From contig NZ_BFAQ01000043.1 in NCBI RefSeq assembly GCF_002933855.1, positions 413 to 35,945 on the forward strand: a stretch of DNA of 35,533 bases. The letters run 5' to 3'. The position numbers were made by a program, and so were the translations under genes. Every line of letters begins with the position of its first letter. Position 1 is the first letter of the stretch. The notes below the pieces were generated by a model that did no database searches, was not told the origin of the DNA, and saw only the letters and a program-made list of their open reading frames with translations. This stretch comes from Vibrio penaeicida. GTDB taxonomy: Bacteria > Pseudomonadota > Gammaproteobacteria > Enterobacterales > Vibrionaceae. This document shows, in pieces, positions 8,376 through 16,222 of the stretch.

Positions 8376-8885
8376 TCATAACGTCGCATGTTGGCTGCGA
8401 TATAGCCTGAAAATGGTGATGGCGTTAATGACTGCAAATGTAGTTTCCATTAGCACGCCGCCTAAGGAGCCCAGCACAATGTTATGCAGTAACCAACAAA
8501 GAGTATTGAGAAGCACGGTGGCGCGCATGGCAAGCCCTTCCAACTTGTACATGCCCCATGTTGCAACCGATGTACTGAGTAAAGTAAGGAAATGATGAGG
8601 TTCAGATGCATTAGGCAGCCCTAAAACCCATATTAATGCGATAAAAAACCACATTAGGTACGAAGATTGAGTTTTGGTAGAGAAATAGATTCTTAATACA
8701 CTTACCGCACATGTGGTTGCAGCTGTCATTGCCCCCATTAAAACAAAATGAATAACGAGTAATATTTGGAATAGTGAGAGATGAACACGCATTCGATAGC
8801 TGCATTTATGAGCAAAAGCAGCAGACCCGAAGAGAAACGCAAAAAAGCCTACGAGCTGAGGAATATCATTAAAAATAGACAACAT
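8376..8885 (-). CDS. YgjV family inner membrane protein
   Basis: This 169-residue protein with about six hydrophobic segments matches the E. coli YgjV family as I remember it. The shared points are VGFFAFLFGSAAF at the start, LIWVLGLPNASEPHHFLTLLSTSVATWGMYKLEGLAMR in the middle, CWLLHNIVLGSLGGVLMET, and the end NAITIFRLYR. Function is not established. It is the last minus-strand gene before the csrB locus; its start is divergent from the small RNA promoter region. Confidence 0.85.
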   Translation of the reverse strand: MLSIFNDIPQLVGFFAFLFGSAAFAHKCSYRMRVHLSLFQILLVIHFVLMGAMTAATTCAVSVLRIYFSTKTQSSYLMWFFIALIWVLGLPNASEPHHFLTLLSTSVATWGMYKLEGLAMRATVLLNTLCWLLHNIVLGSLGGVLMETTFAVINAITIFRLYRSQHATL

Positions 8886-8949
8886 GATTATTTTTGTGAG
8901 CTAGCGCAATATGACGTAACGAGCATGATAATAAAAATCGGAAACTTGA

Positions 8950-8967
8950 TGTAAGAAATCTCTCACA
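8950..8967 (+). promoter_or_regulatory. VarA/GacA/UvrY-type upstream activating box for csrB
   Basis: TGTAAGAAATCTCTCACA matches the GacA-box pattern TGTAAG-N6-CTTACA with one mismatch. Its centre is about 170 bases upstream of the predicted csrB start, the distance at which GacA/UvrY/VarA boxes are found for this class of small RNA genes in gammaproteobacteria. It implies activation by the VarS/VarA two-component system. Confidence 0.72.
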
Positions 8968-9115
8968 AATACTGTAGGAAATCATGATACTTTTCGATGC
9001 GTCATTATATTAGATATACCTTATCTTATTGAATGTGAAACAAAAAATTGGTTGTTATTTTATGGTTATCAAAAGGTTTTTTAAAATATATAGTCAAAAA
9101 GCCGTTATCCAGAAC

Positions 9116-9121
9116 TAATAT
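9116..9121 (+). promoter_or_regulatory. -10 element of csrB
   Basis: TAATAT lies 7 bases before the G of GTCGACAGG, the expected first base of the RNA. The -35 region is poor, which fits dependence on an activator. Confidence 0.6.
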
Positions 9122-9128
9122 TATCCAT

Positions 9129-9463
9129 GTCGACAGGATACGACGCTACCCAAAGGAAAGGGTAGTAAGGAAGCAAAAGCAAGGAACACTGCTTAACAAG
9201 GATAACGCTTTGAAGGATTGAAGCGCAAAGGAATATCGCTAAGGACGCGCAAGGACGAATTGGATAACACCTAAGGATTAGGTTCTACCTCTAGGAATGA
9301 GGAAGGAAAGGAATCGCAAGGACACCGCTTCGGAAGGCGCGTAAAGGACAGGCAGCAGGACGTTGCAACATTTATGGATTATCAACGCAGGACGCGTTAA
9401 GTAGCTGGAACGCTGCCAGAAAAATGCTTTACCCCAACACATTTGTGTTGGGGTTTTCTTTTT
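9129..9463 (+). ncRNA. csrB: CsrB-family small RNA (CsrA antagonist)
   Basis: This is about 335 bases with no coding sense and 22 GGA triplets, mostly in AAGGA context. It begins GTCGACAGG like E. coli CsrB, and near its end has AACGCAGGACGCGTT and GTAGCTGGAACGCTGC, which are also close to the E. coli RNA. Several GGAs sit in hairpin loops, such as CTACCC-AAAGGAAA-GGGTAG (9146-9165), ACCTAAGGATTAGGT (9270-9284) and CCTC-TAGGAAT-GAGG. The RNA binds many copies of CsrA and relieves its control of translation, affecting quorum sensing, motility and metabolism. It ends in a strong terminator and has a VarA-type box upstream. Vibrios usually carry more than one such gene, so the copy number label is left open. 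Confidence 0.94.
9432..9463 (+). terminator. Rho-independent terminator of csrB
   Basis: The 9-bp GC-rich stem CCCCAACAC/GTGTTGGGG has loop ATTT and is followed by TTTTCTTTTT. Confidence 0.95.
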
Positions 9464-9529
9464 GGGCGTAAGATTAATGATATTGGTTTAATTGTGAGCA
9501 GATGTTTGATGTGAAAATAAGGCGCTTCA

Positions 9530-11092
9530 TTAAAATTCTGAGCAAATGTAGAACTGATTTTTTCCATTACGTTTTGCCATGTACATTGCGTTATCCGCTT
9601 GGTTAAGTACCTGCTCAAACTCGTTAATTTTCCCTCTAGTTACAATAACACCAATACTTGCAGAAACAGGATGTTCCTCGCATTGGTGCTCGCCACATGA
9701 ACAAGCATGCTCAATTTTCATGAGTAAATCCTGAAGTATTCCACCTACCTGATGAATGGAATCTAACTCAGTTAGCATAAATACAAATTCATCTCCACCA
9801 AGGCGTGATGTTATGCCGATACCATCAAAATGCTCGCTGATGACACCAGCTATCTGTTTGAGGAATTTATCCCCTTGCTGATGCCCGAATTGGTCATTGA
9901 TGTGCTTGAAGTTGTCAAGATCAAGTAAGCAGAGTGCGGTGAGCTGATTCTCCTCAAGATTTAAGCTTGCGACCTGTTGTTGCAGGCTTAGACGATTGAC
10001 TAAGCCAGTTAACGGATCTTTCATTGCTAAATCTTGGAGCACTTCTTTTTGTCGTCGAAGCTGCTCATTCGCATCCGAAATGACGGATGTTTTGTAAAAG
10101 CTATAAACCATGGCACTCAGAATTACAAAAGTGAGCGCGGAGAAAGCAAAGAGTACCAAATAAGGGATCCAGAGAATTGGCATGGTTTGGGTGAAATGAA
10201 TATCAAGTTGCCAAGTTCTCCCCGGCAAAGTGAGTGGAAAACTATACGAAAGGTGTCCATCTGGATCCGCCAGATATTGTGGGAAAATACGGTGATGATT
10301 TTTTCTCGTCACATCGCTAAGAATAAAGTGAATATGTTCTCGGTTCGCCAAATTACTCAGTAGCAATCTTTCAGGTTTCAGAAGCATGATCACATAGCCT
10401 TTTAGGTCATCTGGCGGAAAGTACTTCTCATTAATGGCGTTATGCCTTTCGTGTTCATCAAATACAGGAAAATAAATCGCCGTTGCGAGTGGTCCATCAG
10501 GATCTTGCACGGTGGAAAATGGGCTGGTGGCTTGAATACGCTTGTCAAGAGCGGACTTCCGAATTGCCTGTTGGTTGAACGGTCTTTGTGTTAACTCTAA
10601 CCCAATGGCATCTTTATTCGGTTGAAGAGGCTCCGTAAACATAATCGGAAAATAAACAGGGTTTTTAGGAACCGAAAGTGTTTTGGACGCGTTTGAATTA
10701 GTGGTAAAAAAGCCAGATGGAGCATAGCCTTCCTGCTTTAAGTGGTATTCGACCAATGTACGTTCCGTTTGATGGATCTTCGGTGCCCACTGTATGGCGA
10801 GTATGTTGTACTGAGAGCGGAGCATCACATTAGAAAAACTCGCAAACTCATCTCGGGAAACCTGTTCAGAAGCAGAAAACAATGCACCATACGATTCAAG
10901 CAAACCGGATACATCATCGAGTAAATATTGCGCTTTTAATGCTTGTGTATAGGCAATTTCATAAAGGCTTGTTTCAACATTCTGCTTTTCTACGGTCGCG
11001 GCGATGCTATAGGCAAACCAAGAGCCTAAACTTCCTAAGCAAGTCGTAAAAATAACAAGCAAAGCCTGTATGCGAGTAAGTCTAACCAACAT
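9530..11092 (-). CDS. CHASE-domain diguanylate cyclase
   Basis: This is a 520-residue membrane protein. A transmembrane helix at about 7-32 is followed by a periplasmic CHASE sensor (about 65-235, including LAIQWAPKI and NPVYFPIMFTEP), a second helix at about 305-332, and a GGDEF domain (about 355-515). The active site GGDEF is intact at 432-436, so it should make cyclic di-GMP. The RxxD inhibitory site expected five residues before GGDEF is absent (DGIG there). An unusual Cys/His cluster, HACSCGEHQCEEH, lies at 462-474. No partner gene is evident. The gene faces the csrB terminator tail to tail. Confidence 0.92.
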   Translation of the reverse strand: MLVRLTRIQALLVIFTTCLGSLGSWFAYSIAATVEKQNVETSLYEIAYTQALKAQYLLDDVSGLLESYGALFSASEQVSRDEFASFSNVMLRSQYNILAIQWAPKIHQTERTLVEYHLKQEGYAPSGFFTTNSNASKTLSVPKNPVYFPIMFTEPLQPNKDAIGLELTQRPFNQQAIRKSALDKRIQATSPFSTVQDPDGPLATAIYFPVFDEHERHNAINEKYFPPDDLKGYVIMLLKPERLLLSNLANREHIHFILSDVTRKNHHRIFPQYLADPDGHLSYSFPLTLPGRTWQLDIHFTQTMPILWIPYLVLFAFSALTFVILSAMVYSFYKTSVISDANEQLRRQKEVLQDLAMKDPLTGLVNRLSLQQQVASLNLEENQLTALCLLDLDNFKHINDQFGHQQGDKFLKQIAGVISEHFDGIGITSRLGGDEFVFMLTELDSIHQVGGILQDLLMKIEHACSCGEHQCEEHPVSASIGVIVTRGKINEFEQVLNQADNAMYMAKRNGKNQFYICSEF

Positions 11093-11250
11093 GAAAATTG
11101 CAACACCGACTGGAGATAATAAACCTATATTTGCATATGCTAATTTATTTAATAAGTGGCTCAGTTAAATTATTGTGAATTCTTGACGCAGTATCACCGA
11201 GTTCCGTACTTTTTTCATAATGAGTATTTACGTTGTTTGAATAAAAAAGT

Positions 11251-11859
11251 TTATTTTTCAATAACATGTCTAAACGTAAGGTTAATACGAGTGTTTACTA
11301 CCTTTTTCGTTTTTGGAACAGCGTGAAGCCAGTATTTCTGTGTTTCTCCTGCCATGATAAGCAAAGCACCGTGTCCAAGTGTAAATTCTTGTTTTTCATT
11401 AGAATCTTTATGTTTTAGAACAAAGCGCCTAGGTTCACCGAGCGATAGCGAAGCAATAATAGGATTGAGCCCAAGTTCTGGTTCATTATCTTGGTGCCAC
11501 CCCATAGAGTCACTACCATCACGGTACATGTTTGCGAGAACAGAATTGAAGCTTTGTCCGGATAATTCCGCACACCTTTTCTCTAAAGCTCGCAACTCCT
11601 TTGTCCAAGGGTGTGGACGCATCGTTAGCCCGGAGTAAGTATAGGAAGCGTTGCCATGCCAAGCCTGCAGGCGAGGTTGAAGCACTTTTCTTCCAAACAT
11701 ATTGATTGATTCTTGTTGCCAGGGAAGGGTGTCAGTGAGCTTCTGAAATAAACTATTGGCATATGACTCAGTAAGAAAGTGTGCATCCCAGTAAATTAAG
11801 CTATTTTGGAAGGTTAGCCATTTCCCAGTTTCTTGTTCAAACAAATCGTAATTCCGCAC
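11251..11859 (-). CDS. AlkB-like alpha-ketoglutarate-dependent dioxygenase
   Basis: This 202-residue protein is of the AlkB/ALKBH2 type: an iron(II) and 2-oxoglutarate oxygenase that demethylates alkylated bases. The iron ligands are visible as the HxD pair His122/Asp124 (WHQDNEPELG) and His179 (YWLHAVPK). The 2-oxoglutarate arginines are Arg191 and Arg197 in NTRINLTFR. SFNSVLANMYRDGSDSMGWHQD is the conserved lead-in. The length equals the family norm. It is divergent from the small gene at 11926. A small inverted repeat GATTC-CTC-GAATC (11865-11877) lies in its upstream region. DNA repair is the probable role. Confidence 0.92.
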   Translation of the reverse strand: MRNYDLFEQETGKWLTFQNSLIYWDAHFLTESYANSLFQKLTDTLPWQQESINMFGRKVLQPRLQAWHGNASYTYSGLTMRPHPWTKELRALEKRCAELSGQSFNSVLANMYRDGSDSMGWHQDNEPELGLNPIIASLSLGEPRRFVLKHKDSNEKQEFTLGHGALLIMAGETQKYWLHAVPKTKKVVNTRINLTFRHVIEK

Positions 11860-11925
11860 TTAATGATTCCTCGAATCGCCACATGGGTATAAAATACGCC
11901 CTTTCCCATACAAGGTAAAAGAAGA

Positions 11926-12276
11926 ATGCAACAACAAGAGTTTGAAGCCCTAGTAAAATCCTTATGCACGCAAGAATCACTTCCGAAAGCGTTAGAGTTG
12001 TTGAAAACCTCTGAAGAAAAAGAAGTTGCAGAAGCTGCTGAGTCTCTCTCTGGTCAGTTTGCGTTAGCAGAAGTGGAAGGTGAACATCGAATTTATCATG
12101 TTACTCTTCAAGAAAACGAACAAGGCGAAGAGCAAGAGTTTGTAGAGCACGTGATGAATGAAGGGGATGACATAATAAAGTTTGTCGCTTGGTTTTTCTT
12201 TAGTATGTTTGAAATTAAAGAGCGAGATACATATCAAGCAGCAGGTAAGACTTACCAACAACCTAAGCGAGGCTAG
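11926..12276 (+). CDS. Hypothetical acidic protein, 116 aa
   Basis: I do not recognise this family. The protein is acidic, with many glutamates (EEKEVAEAAESLSG, QENEQGEEQEF), mainly helical at the N-terminus, and has an aromatic hydrophobic segment IIKFVAWFFFSMFEIKE near residues 83-99. That segment may be a buried helix rather than a membrane helix. The ATG is preceded by AAAAGAAGA, and TATAAA at about 11889 is a plausible -10 element. It is divergent from the AlkB-like gene. Codon use is like that of its neighbours, so it is probably a real, Vibrio-type conserved hypothetical. Confidence 0.7.
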   Translation: MQQQEFEALVKSLCTQESLPKALELLKTSEEKEVAEAAESLSGQFALAEVEGEHRIYHVTLQENEQGEEQEFVEHVMNEGDDIIKFVAWFFFSMFEIKERDTYQAAGKTYQQPKRG

Positions 12277-12320
12277 ATAAATTCGTTCTATATGATCATT
12301 GATTTACTTCTGTTGCAATA

Positions 12321-12336
12321 AAAATGTGATCTAGGT
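12321..12336. promoter_or_regulatory. Partial CRP-like half-site
   Basis: AAAATGTGATCTAG matches the left half of the CRP consensus, but the right half (GTGTTG) is poor. It is a near repeat of the better site 40 bases downstream. Confidence 0.35.
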
Positions 12337-12362
12337 GTTGATTCTAATCCGCCCAAGAGTAA

Positions 12363-12382
12363 AATGTGATTTAGTTCACATT
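12363..12382. promoter_or_regulatory. Strong CRP-like site
   Basis: TGTGA-TTTAGT-TCACA (12365-12380) has both perfect half-sites at 6-base spacing, flanked by AA and TT. It ends 3 bases before the Shine-Dalgarno of the small gene at 12398, a position more compatible with repression or with an unusual leader than with standard activation. Confidence 0.6.
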
Positions 12383-12397
12383 GTAGGAGTGCTCGAA

Positions 12398-12544
12398 ATG
12401 GGATTAGATTTAGGATCTGTATACGTTGCCAACCAAATGGCTAAGAAGATGGTGGAAGAGAAGCTCTATGGACAGCCATCTTCAAAAATCGAAAGACCTT
12501 CTTTATTTCGCCGGTTAGCTATGAAGGTTAAAAAAACAAAGTAA
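12398..12544 (+). CDS. Small hypothetical protein, 48 aa
   Basis: The protein starts MGLDLGSVYVANQMAKKMV and ends in a basic tail, RRLAMKVKKTK. The reading frame is open further upstream to 12335. The ATG at 12398 is chosen because an AGGAG lies 8 bases before it and because the upstream extension would run through a CRP-like palindrome. The N-terminal half is an amphipathic or weakly hydrophobic helix and the C-terminus is strongly positive. I do not recognise a family. A clear terminator follows at 12579. Confidence 0.6.
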   Translation: MGLDLGSVYVANQMAKKMVEEKLYGQPSSKIERPSLFRRLAMKVKKTK

Positions 12545-12578
12545 AGGAAGCTATAATGGTCGAAGGAACGAATCAAAT

Positions 12579-12609
12579 GCCCAATCATACAATTGGGCTT
12601 TTTCGTTTT
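12579..12609 (+). terminator. Rho-independent terminator after the 48-aa gene
   Basis: The stem GCCCAAT/ATTGGGC with a 6-base loop is followed by TTTTTCGTTTT. Confidence 0.8.
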
Positions 12610-12646
12610 GTATCCAAGCTATTTGGCACTGTAGTTTATAAACCCG

Positions 12647-13264
12647 TTAACTTGCGTTTTTAGATTCCATCTCTACCACATTATCTGGTACCGGGCGTAA
12701 TCCATTGGTTCCAATATGCTCTTCAAGTTTGTCAAAACCACCAACGTAGTTGCCGTCTAACCAAATTTGAGGAACGGTAACCGGCGTTTTTTCACCAATG
12801 ATGGCTTTCACTTCTGGAATCATCCGATAAAGAGCAGAACTGTCTTTTACGACATCGTGGTACTCGTAGTTTATACCTAACTCATCTAACAAGCGTTTGG
12901 CTTTAACACAGTAAGGGCATGTCGCTTTCCCGTAGACAATGTTTCCCACGAGTTTACTGCGTTGTGCCCACTGTTGAATAACCGATTGTACCAGCACACC
13001 TCGGTTTAATGCTTCACCTTGGCTAACGACTTTACCTTCCACTATCAGTATAGGCGCGTGAAAAGCCCCATATTTTAACGGCTCCCACCAATGCGATAAC
13101 CAGTCTTTAATTTCCAAATCAATGGGAATACCATCCAATTCGTTTTCAAAGGTGTCCTGAAGAATATCTTTGGTTAGTGTGCATTCTCCACAAGGAATGT
13201 TCACCTTGAATGGACCCCAACTACCACCCCAGCGGTATAATGTGATCTTGATCGGATTTGCCAT
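12647..13264 (-). CDS. Two-domain glutaredoxin family protein
   Basis: This 205-residue cytosolic protein has two redox-like modules. The C-terminal half (about 108-190) is a standard glutaredoxin with active site CPYC at 116-119, the cis-proline motif TVPQIW at 163-168 and the GGFDKL glutathione-binding end. The N-terminal half carries a CGEC at 25-28 and a thioredoxin-like ALNRGVLVQSV end with APILIVEGKVVSQGEA before it, so it may be a second, diverged thioredoxin-fold domain. The ATG is preceded by GAGGA on the minus strand. It probably reduces protein disulfides or mixed disulfides with glutathione; the partner is unknown. Confidence 0.85.
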   Translation of the reverse strand: MANPIKITLYRWGGSWGPFKVNIPCGECTLTKDILQDTFENELDGIPIDLEIKDWLSHWWEPLKYGAFHAPILIVEGKVVSQGEALNRGVLVQSVIQQWAQRSKLVGNIVYGKATCPYCVKAKRLLDELGINYEYHDVVKDSSALYRMIPEVKAIIGEKTPVTVPQIWLDGNYVGGFDKLEEHIGTNGLRPVPDNVVEMESKNAS

Positions 13265-13706
13265 TGATGTTTCCTCATAAAGTGTATTGATTTAATAGAT
13301 CCGGATAACGAAAAAAATCTTTCACCCATTAAAAATATTTTTATCTAGCGCAAGAGATTGTGGTAGCAAACAAGGTTAGATGGATTCTTAAAATTATAGC
13401 AAACAGCGAAAAATCTAGGTTTCCATTAAAGGCTCATATTGTTTGTTTGAAAGCTCGGAGTTTGGCTTCATTTTTTTTAAACAAAATTAAGCCTTAATTA
13501 AATTTGTATATGCTCACATAATTCTGAGCGATTCAATAAAGAATTCAATCAAAATTATGACTCTTTATGATTTGAATAAAAAAAGTCTATTAGAAAAGTA
13601 TTTCATTATATATGCCGTGATTTCACTAGAATCACTAAAGAAAGTGCTCTTTATAATAAAACCTAAAAGACAGTTAATATGTAATTAGTTTGAATATTTA
13701 TTGAGC

Positions 13707-13722
13707 TGTGAGCGATAGCACA
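13707..13722. promoter_or_regulatory. CRP-like site upstream of the MCP
   Basis: TGTGA-GCGATA-GCACA matches the CRP half-sites at 9 of 10 positions with correct spacing. Candidate -10 elements (AATATT at 13761, TATATA at 13771) would place it at about -60 to -70, an activating position. Confidence 0.45.
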
Positions 13723-13776
13723 TTTATTGTCTTTCTTTGTGTTAATGTAACCAGATTATTAATATTTTTGTATATA

Positions 13777-13807
13777 TGAAACCAGTTTAAATTGCTCCTT
13801 GGTTTCA
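13777..13807. repeat. Inverted repeat in the MCP leader
   Basis: TGAAACCA and TGGTTTCA are perfect 8-bp arms separated by 15 bases, ending 17 bases before AGGGA and 32 bases before the MCP start. It could be an operator or a leader hairpin. Confidence 0.35.
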
Positions 13808-13838
13808 ATTTGGGTAAATATATTAGGGACTATATATT

Positions 13839-15584
13839 ATGGGCAGGTTAAGCTTTAAATTAAAAGTGATAATTCTGATCTCTCTTTCAGTATTAATCAC
13901 TATTGTTACTTCCTATTTTAGTGTTAATTACTATATCAGTGAGTATATTTATAAATCGGATGTCCATAAGATTGAGCATAATACAAAGTTGCTCAATGAG
14001 CGTATTGCCGATGAAATGAAGAACGTAGTTTCATTAGCCGTCAGTTCCAATATGATGATCGATACGCCTGAGGAAGTAAAAGAATCCACCATGTTCGTTA
14101 AAGTAGTGAAAGTGGTTTCGGGCGTTATCGCTGTTGGTGATTCGGGAAGGTTAGAAGGCGAAGAGAGAGATAAGTACATTAACTTAGCTCGCGCAATGGA
14201 ATCTCGTATTGTGGATGTGAGCAAAGCTGAATTGGTAAATGGAAAATTATATTCAACTATTTCTGTAAATAGAGATGGAGGGTCGGCTGACTTTTATACG
14301 GTCGATTTGGCGATATTTTCTGAAATTATTAAAAAGTATTCTGTGAATGGAAGTTATATTGAACTAATTTCATCCTCAAACCAGACAATATATTCAGATA
14401 AGATTAACGGTGACTTGAAAACTTTAAACTCAACAGTAGAAATGGATGGGATAAATTGGTCTTTGAACAGCTATGTCGACCTTCAAAGCATAAGGGATAA
14501 CACCGCCACTCTTAATAATGAGATCACTATAGTTTTGGTGCTGATTGGTCTCATTGTTATCGCGTTTAGTACCTTGATGCTTCACCAAGCATTTAGACCA
14601 TTACTTCTATTAAAGAATATGGTGGCAGAATTATCTAACGGGACTGGAGATTTAACTCAACGCCTTACGGTGAAATCCAAAGATGAAATTGGAACCATAT
14701 CTTCTTCAATCAATATGTTTATTGAAAAATTACAAGAGAACTTTATCGATGTTTCCACTTCCACACAAAATATAGATAAAGCGATTGAAAAATTAAGCCA
14801 TCAGTCTCAATCGAACTTGAGTACGCTTGACGGGCACACGCAAGAAACTGAGCAAGCGATCAGTGCGATAAGTGAAATGAGCGCGACGGCTGATGCGATT
14901 ACAGACAGTGCAGTGAAAGCGGCGGAACTTACCGACATCACTAATATGAATGCGAATACATCGAAGAAAACGGTACAGCAAGCGGTAGAAAATGTATCCG
15001 CATTGATTAACGAAGTAGGTTCTATGTCGACGTCCATTAGCACTATGAGCCATGATACCGACCAAATTAATTCCGTTCTTCAGGTGATTGGAGACATAGC
15101 GGAACAAACGAATTTGTTGGCGCTTAATGCGGCGATAGAAGCGGCTCGAGCGGGTGAACAAGGACGTGGTTTTGCTGTAGTAGCGGACGAAGTCCGTGCA
15201 CTTGCAGCAAGAACTCAAGAAAGTACATCGCAAATTAATGAGATGCTTGGCAAGCTCCGAAGTGCGACAGACAACGTGGTTACTGCTATGGAATCGACCC
15301 GTTCAAGTTGTGAAGAAACGGCACAAAGTACGAATGAAGTCATGGAGTCCTTAAATCTTGTTACGGATTCCGTTGTAGAAATCAATGAAATTAATGCACT
15401 CGTCGCAACGGCGGCGAAAGAACAAAGCCAAGTTACAGACGAAGTTAGCAAGAACATGGTTGCCATTCAGGATATTGTTCATCAATTAAATGACAATGCA
15501 TCCGATACACTTACAATTAATGAAGAGTTGAGTGGTACGTCTAACAGCCTAGGGGATGTTGTCGGTCGATTCAAAGTGAGTTGA
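13839..15584 (+). CDS. Methyl-accepting chemotaxis protein
   Basis: This 581-residue transmembrane chemoreceptor has a first helix at about 9-31 and a periplasmic sensing domain (about 32-227) of single-Cache-like length. A second helix at about 229-248 is followed by HAMP at about 249-300 and the cytoplasmic coiled-coil signalling domain. The hairpin tip that binds CheA and CheW is present near 415-455 (EQTNLLALNAAIEAARAGEQ, GFAVVADEVRALA). It ends VVGRFKVS without a CheR-tethering pentapeptide. The ligand is unknown. A long AT-rich upstream region carries a CRP-like site, hinting at carbon-source control. A terminator follows. Confidence 0.94.
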   Translation: MGRLSFKLKVIILISLSVLITIVTSYFSVNYYISEYIYKSDVHKIEHNTKLLNERIADEMKNVVSLAVSSNMMIDTPEEVKESTMFVKVVKVVSGVIAVGDSGRLEGEERDKYINLARAMESRIVDVSKAELVNGKLYSTISVNRDGGSADFYTVDLAIFSEIIKKYSVNGSYIELISSSNQTIYSDKINGDLKTLNSTVEMDGINWSLNSYVDLQSIRDNTATLNNEITIVLVLIGLIVIAFSTLMLHQAFRPLLLLKNMVAELSNGTGDLTQRLTVKSKDEIGTISSSINMFIEKLQENFIDVSTSTQNIDKAIEKLSHQSQSNLSTLDGHTQETEQAISAISEMSATADAITDSAVKAAELTDITNMNANTSKKTVQQAVENVSALINEVGSMSTSISTMSHDTDQINSVLQVIGDIAEQTNLLALNAAIEAARAGEQGRGFAVVADEVRALAARTQESTSQINEMLGKLRSATDNVVTAMESTRSSCEETAQSTNEVMESLNLVTDSVVEINEINALVATAAKEQSQVTDEVSKNMVAIQDIVHQLNDNASDTLTINEELSGTSNSLGDVVGRFKVS

Positions 15585-15607
15585 TTATGCGGTAAACCTC
15601 TGGAAGG

Positions 15608-15632
15608 AAGGGCGCTTTGGCGTCCTTTTTCT
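15608..15632 (+). terminator. Rho-independent terminator of the MCP gene
   Basis: The stem AAGGGCGC/GCGTCCTT, including one G-T pair, has loop TTTG and is followed by a T-run. Confidence 0.8.
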
Positions 15633-15889
15633 TTATAAATTAGCGTGTTAATCAGTATGCAAAAATTGGTGTGTTTTCTGCCGTTAGAACTCTTCTCTTT
15701 GAGCTGTATTGGTCTTTCACACAGTCCGAATATATGCGTGATTTCTCATAAAACTTATGTATAATTCTATCGGTTACAGTATAAATGGAATGCGATTCGG
15801 TAATTTTACCTTTAAATTAAACGTCGCAATTGAAAACTGATTAGTAATCAAGGAAGAGCCATTGTTAATTACTGAGGTGATTCAGACGT
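15633..15889. other. Intergenic region before the 73-aa gene
   Basis: There is no gene here that I can support. A TATAAT at 15760-15765 may be the -10 of the following small gene, although no good -35 accompanies it. The rest shows no repeats or hairpins of note. Confidence 0.4.
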
Positions 15890-16111
15890 ATGATTACGTT
15901 ATTTTCATTACTGAAATGGGTGGTGCTTTTTGCTTTGGTTAAAGCAGGAATCATTGAAAAATCGACGGTAGAAAAGATAGCGAAAGGAACGATTAGGTTA
16001 GTCAAAAATGTTTTTTTAATCGTGATATCAACTCTTTTTCTCTTCGAAAACCAACCTCTTGTTCAGCAGCAAGTGTATTTCGAGAGAAAATTGAAAGAGT
16101 TTTCTCGGTAG
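15890..16111 (+). CDS. Small membrane protein, 73 aa, unknown
   Basis: This short protein has two hydrophobic stretches (about residues 4-20, LFSLLKWVVLFALVKAG, and about 40-53, VFLIVISTLFLFEN) separated by a basic helix (KSTVEKIAKGTIRLVK). It ends with a charged tail, YFERKLKEFSR. A GAGGTG lies about 10 bases before the ATG, and a possible -10 element lies further upstream. I do not recognise a family; a small inner-membrane protein is the simplest reading. Its being a gene rests on the ribosome site and coherent composition only. Confidence 0.55.
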   Translation: MITLFSLLKWVVLFALVKAGIIEKSTVEKIAKGTIRLVKNVFLIVISTLFLFENQPLVQQQVYFERKLKEFSR

Positions 16112-16222
16112 CCAATTTAAGATCCAAGAGTGTAATGGCTGAGCTTTGCTATAGTTTTAATTACATCGACTGTAGTGTCGTCCCTCATCGCTTCACGCTC
16201 ATACTTATCTAAAGGAAATCTT

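Larger units (their letters stand above)
13265..13838. other. 574-bp AT-rich intergenic region between divergent genes
   Basis: I see no convincing gene here. It separates the glutaredoxin gene (leftward) from the chemotaxis receptor (rightward). It contains a CRP-like site at 13707-13722 and an 8-bp inverted repeat at 13777-13807. A T8 run follows a poorly paired hairpin near 13451-13478. The rest is AT-rich sequence without evident structure. Confidence 0.6.

Noticed and set aside
9150..9360. Regularly recurring AAGGA units looked at first like a repeat array or CRISPR.
   Set aside because: Units are 5-6 bases with irregular spacing and lie within an RNA that has CsrB ends and a terminator; they are CsrA-binding motifs.
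9397..9618. 73-codon minus-strand reading frame across the csrB terminator and the cyclase end.
   Set aside because: It overlaps the csrB terminator and the CDS of the cyclase, and has no ribosome site.
12335..12397. Upstream extension of the 48-aa gene.
   Set aside because: It would code through a CRP-like palindrome and has no Shine-Dalgarno, unlike the ATG at 12398.
13440..13840. Sigma-28 flagellar promoter ahead of the first chemoreceptor.
   Set aside because: No TAAAG plus GCCGATAA pair at correct spacing was seen.
14793..15466. Long open frames antisense to the chemoreceptor signalling domain.
   Set aside because: They are shadows of a strongly conserved coding region, with odd composition and no ribosome sites.
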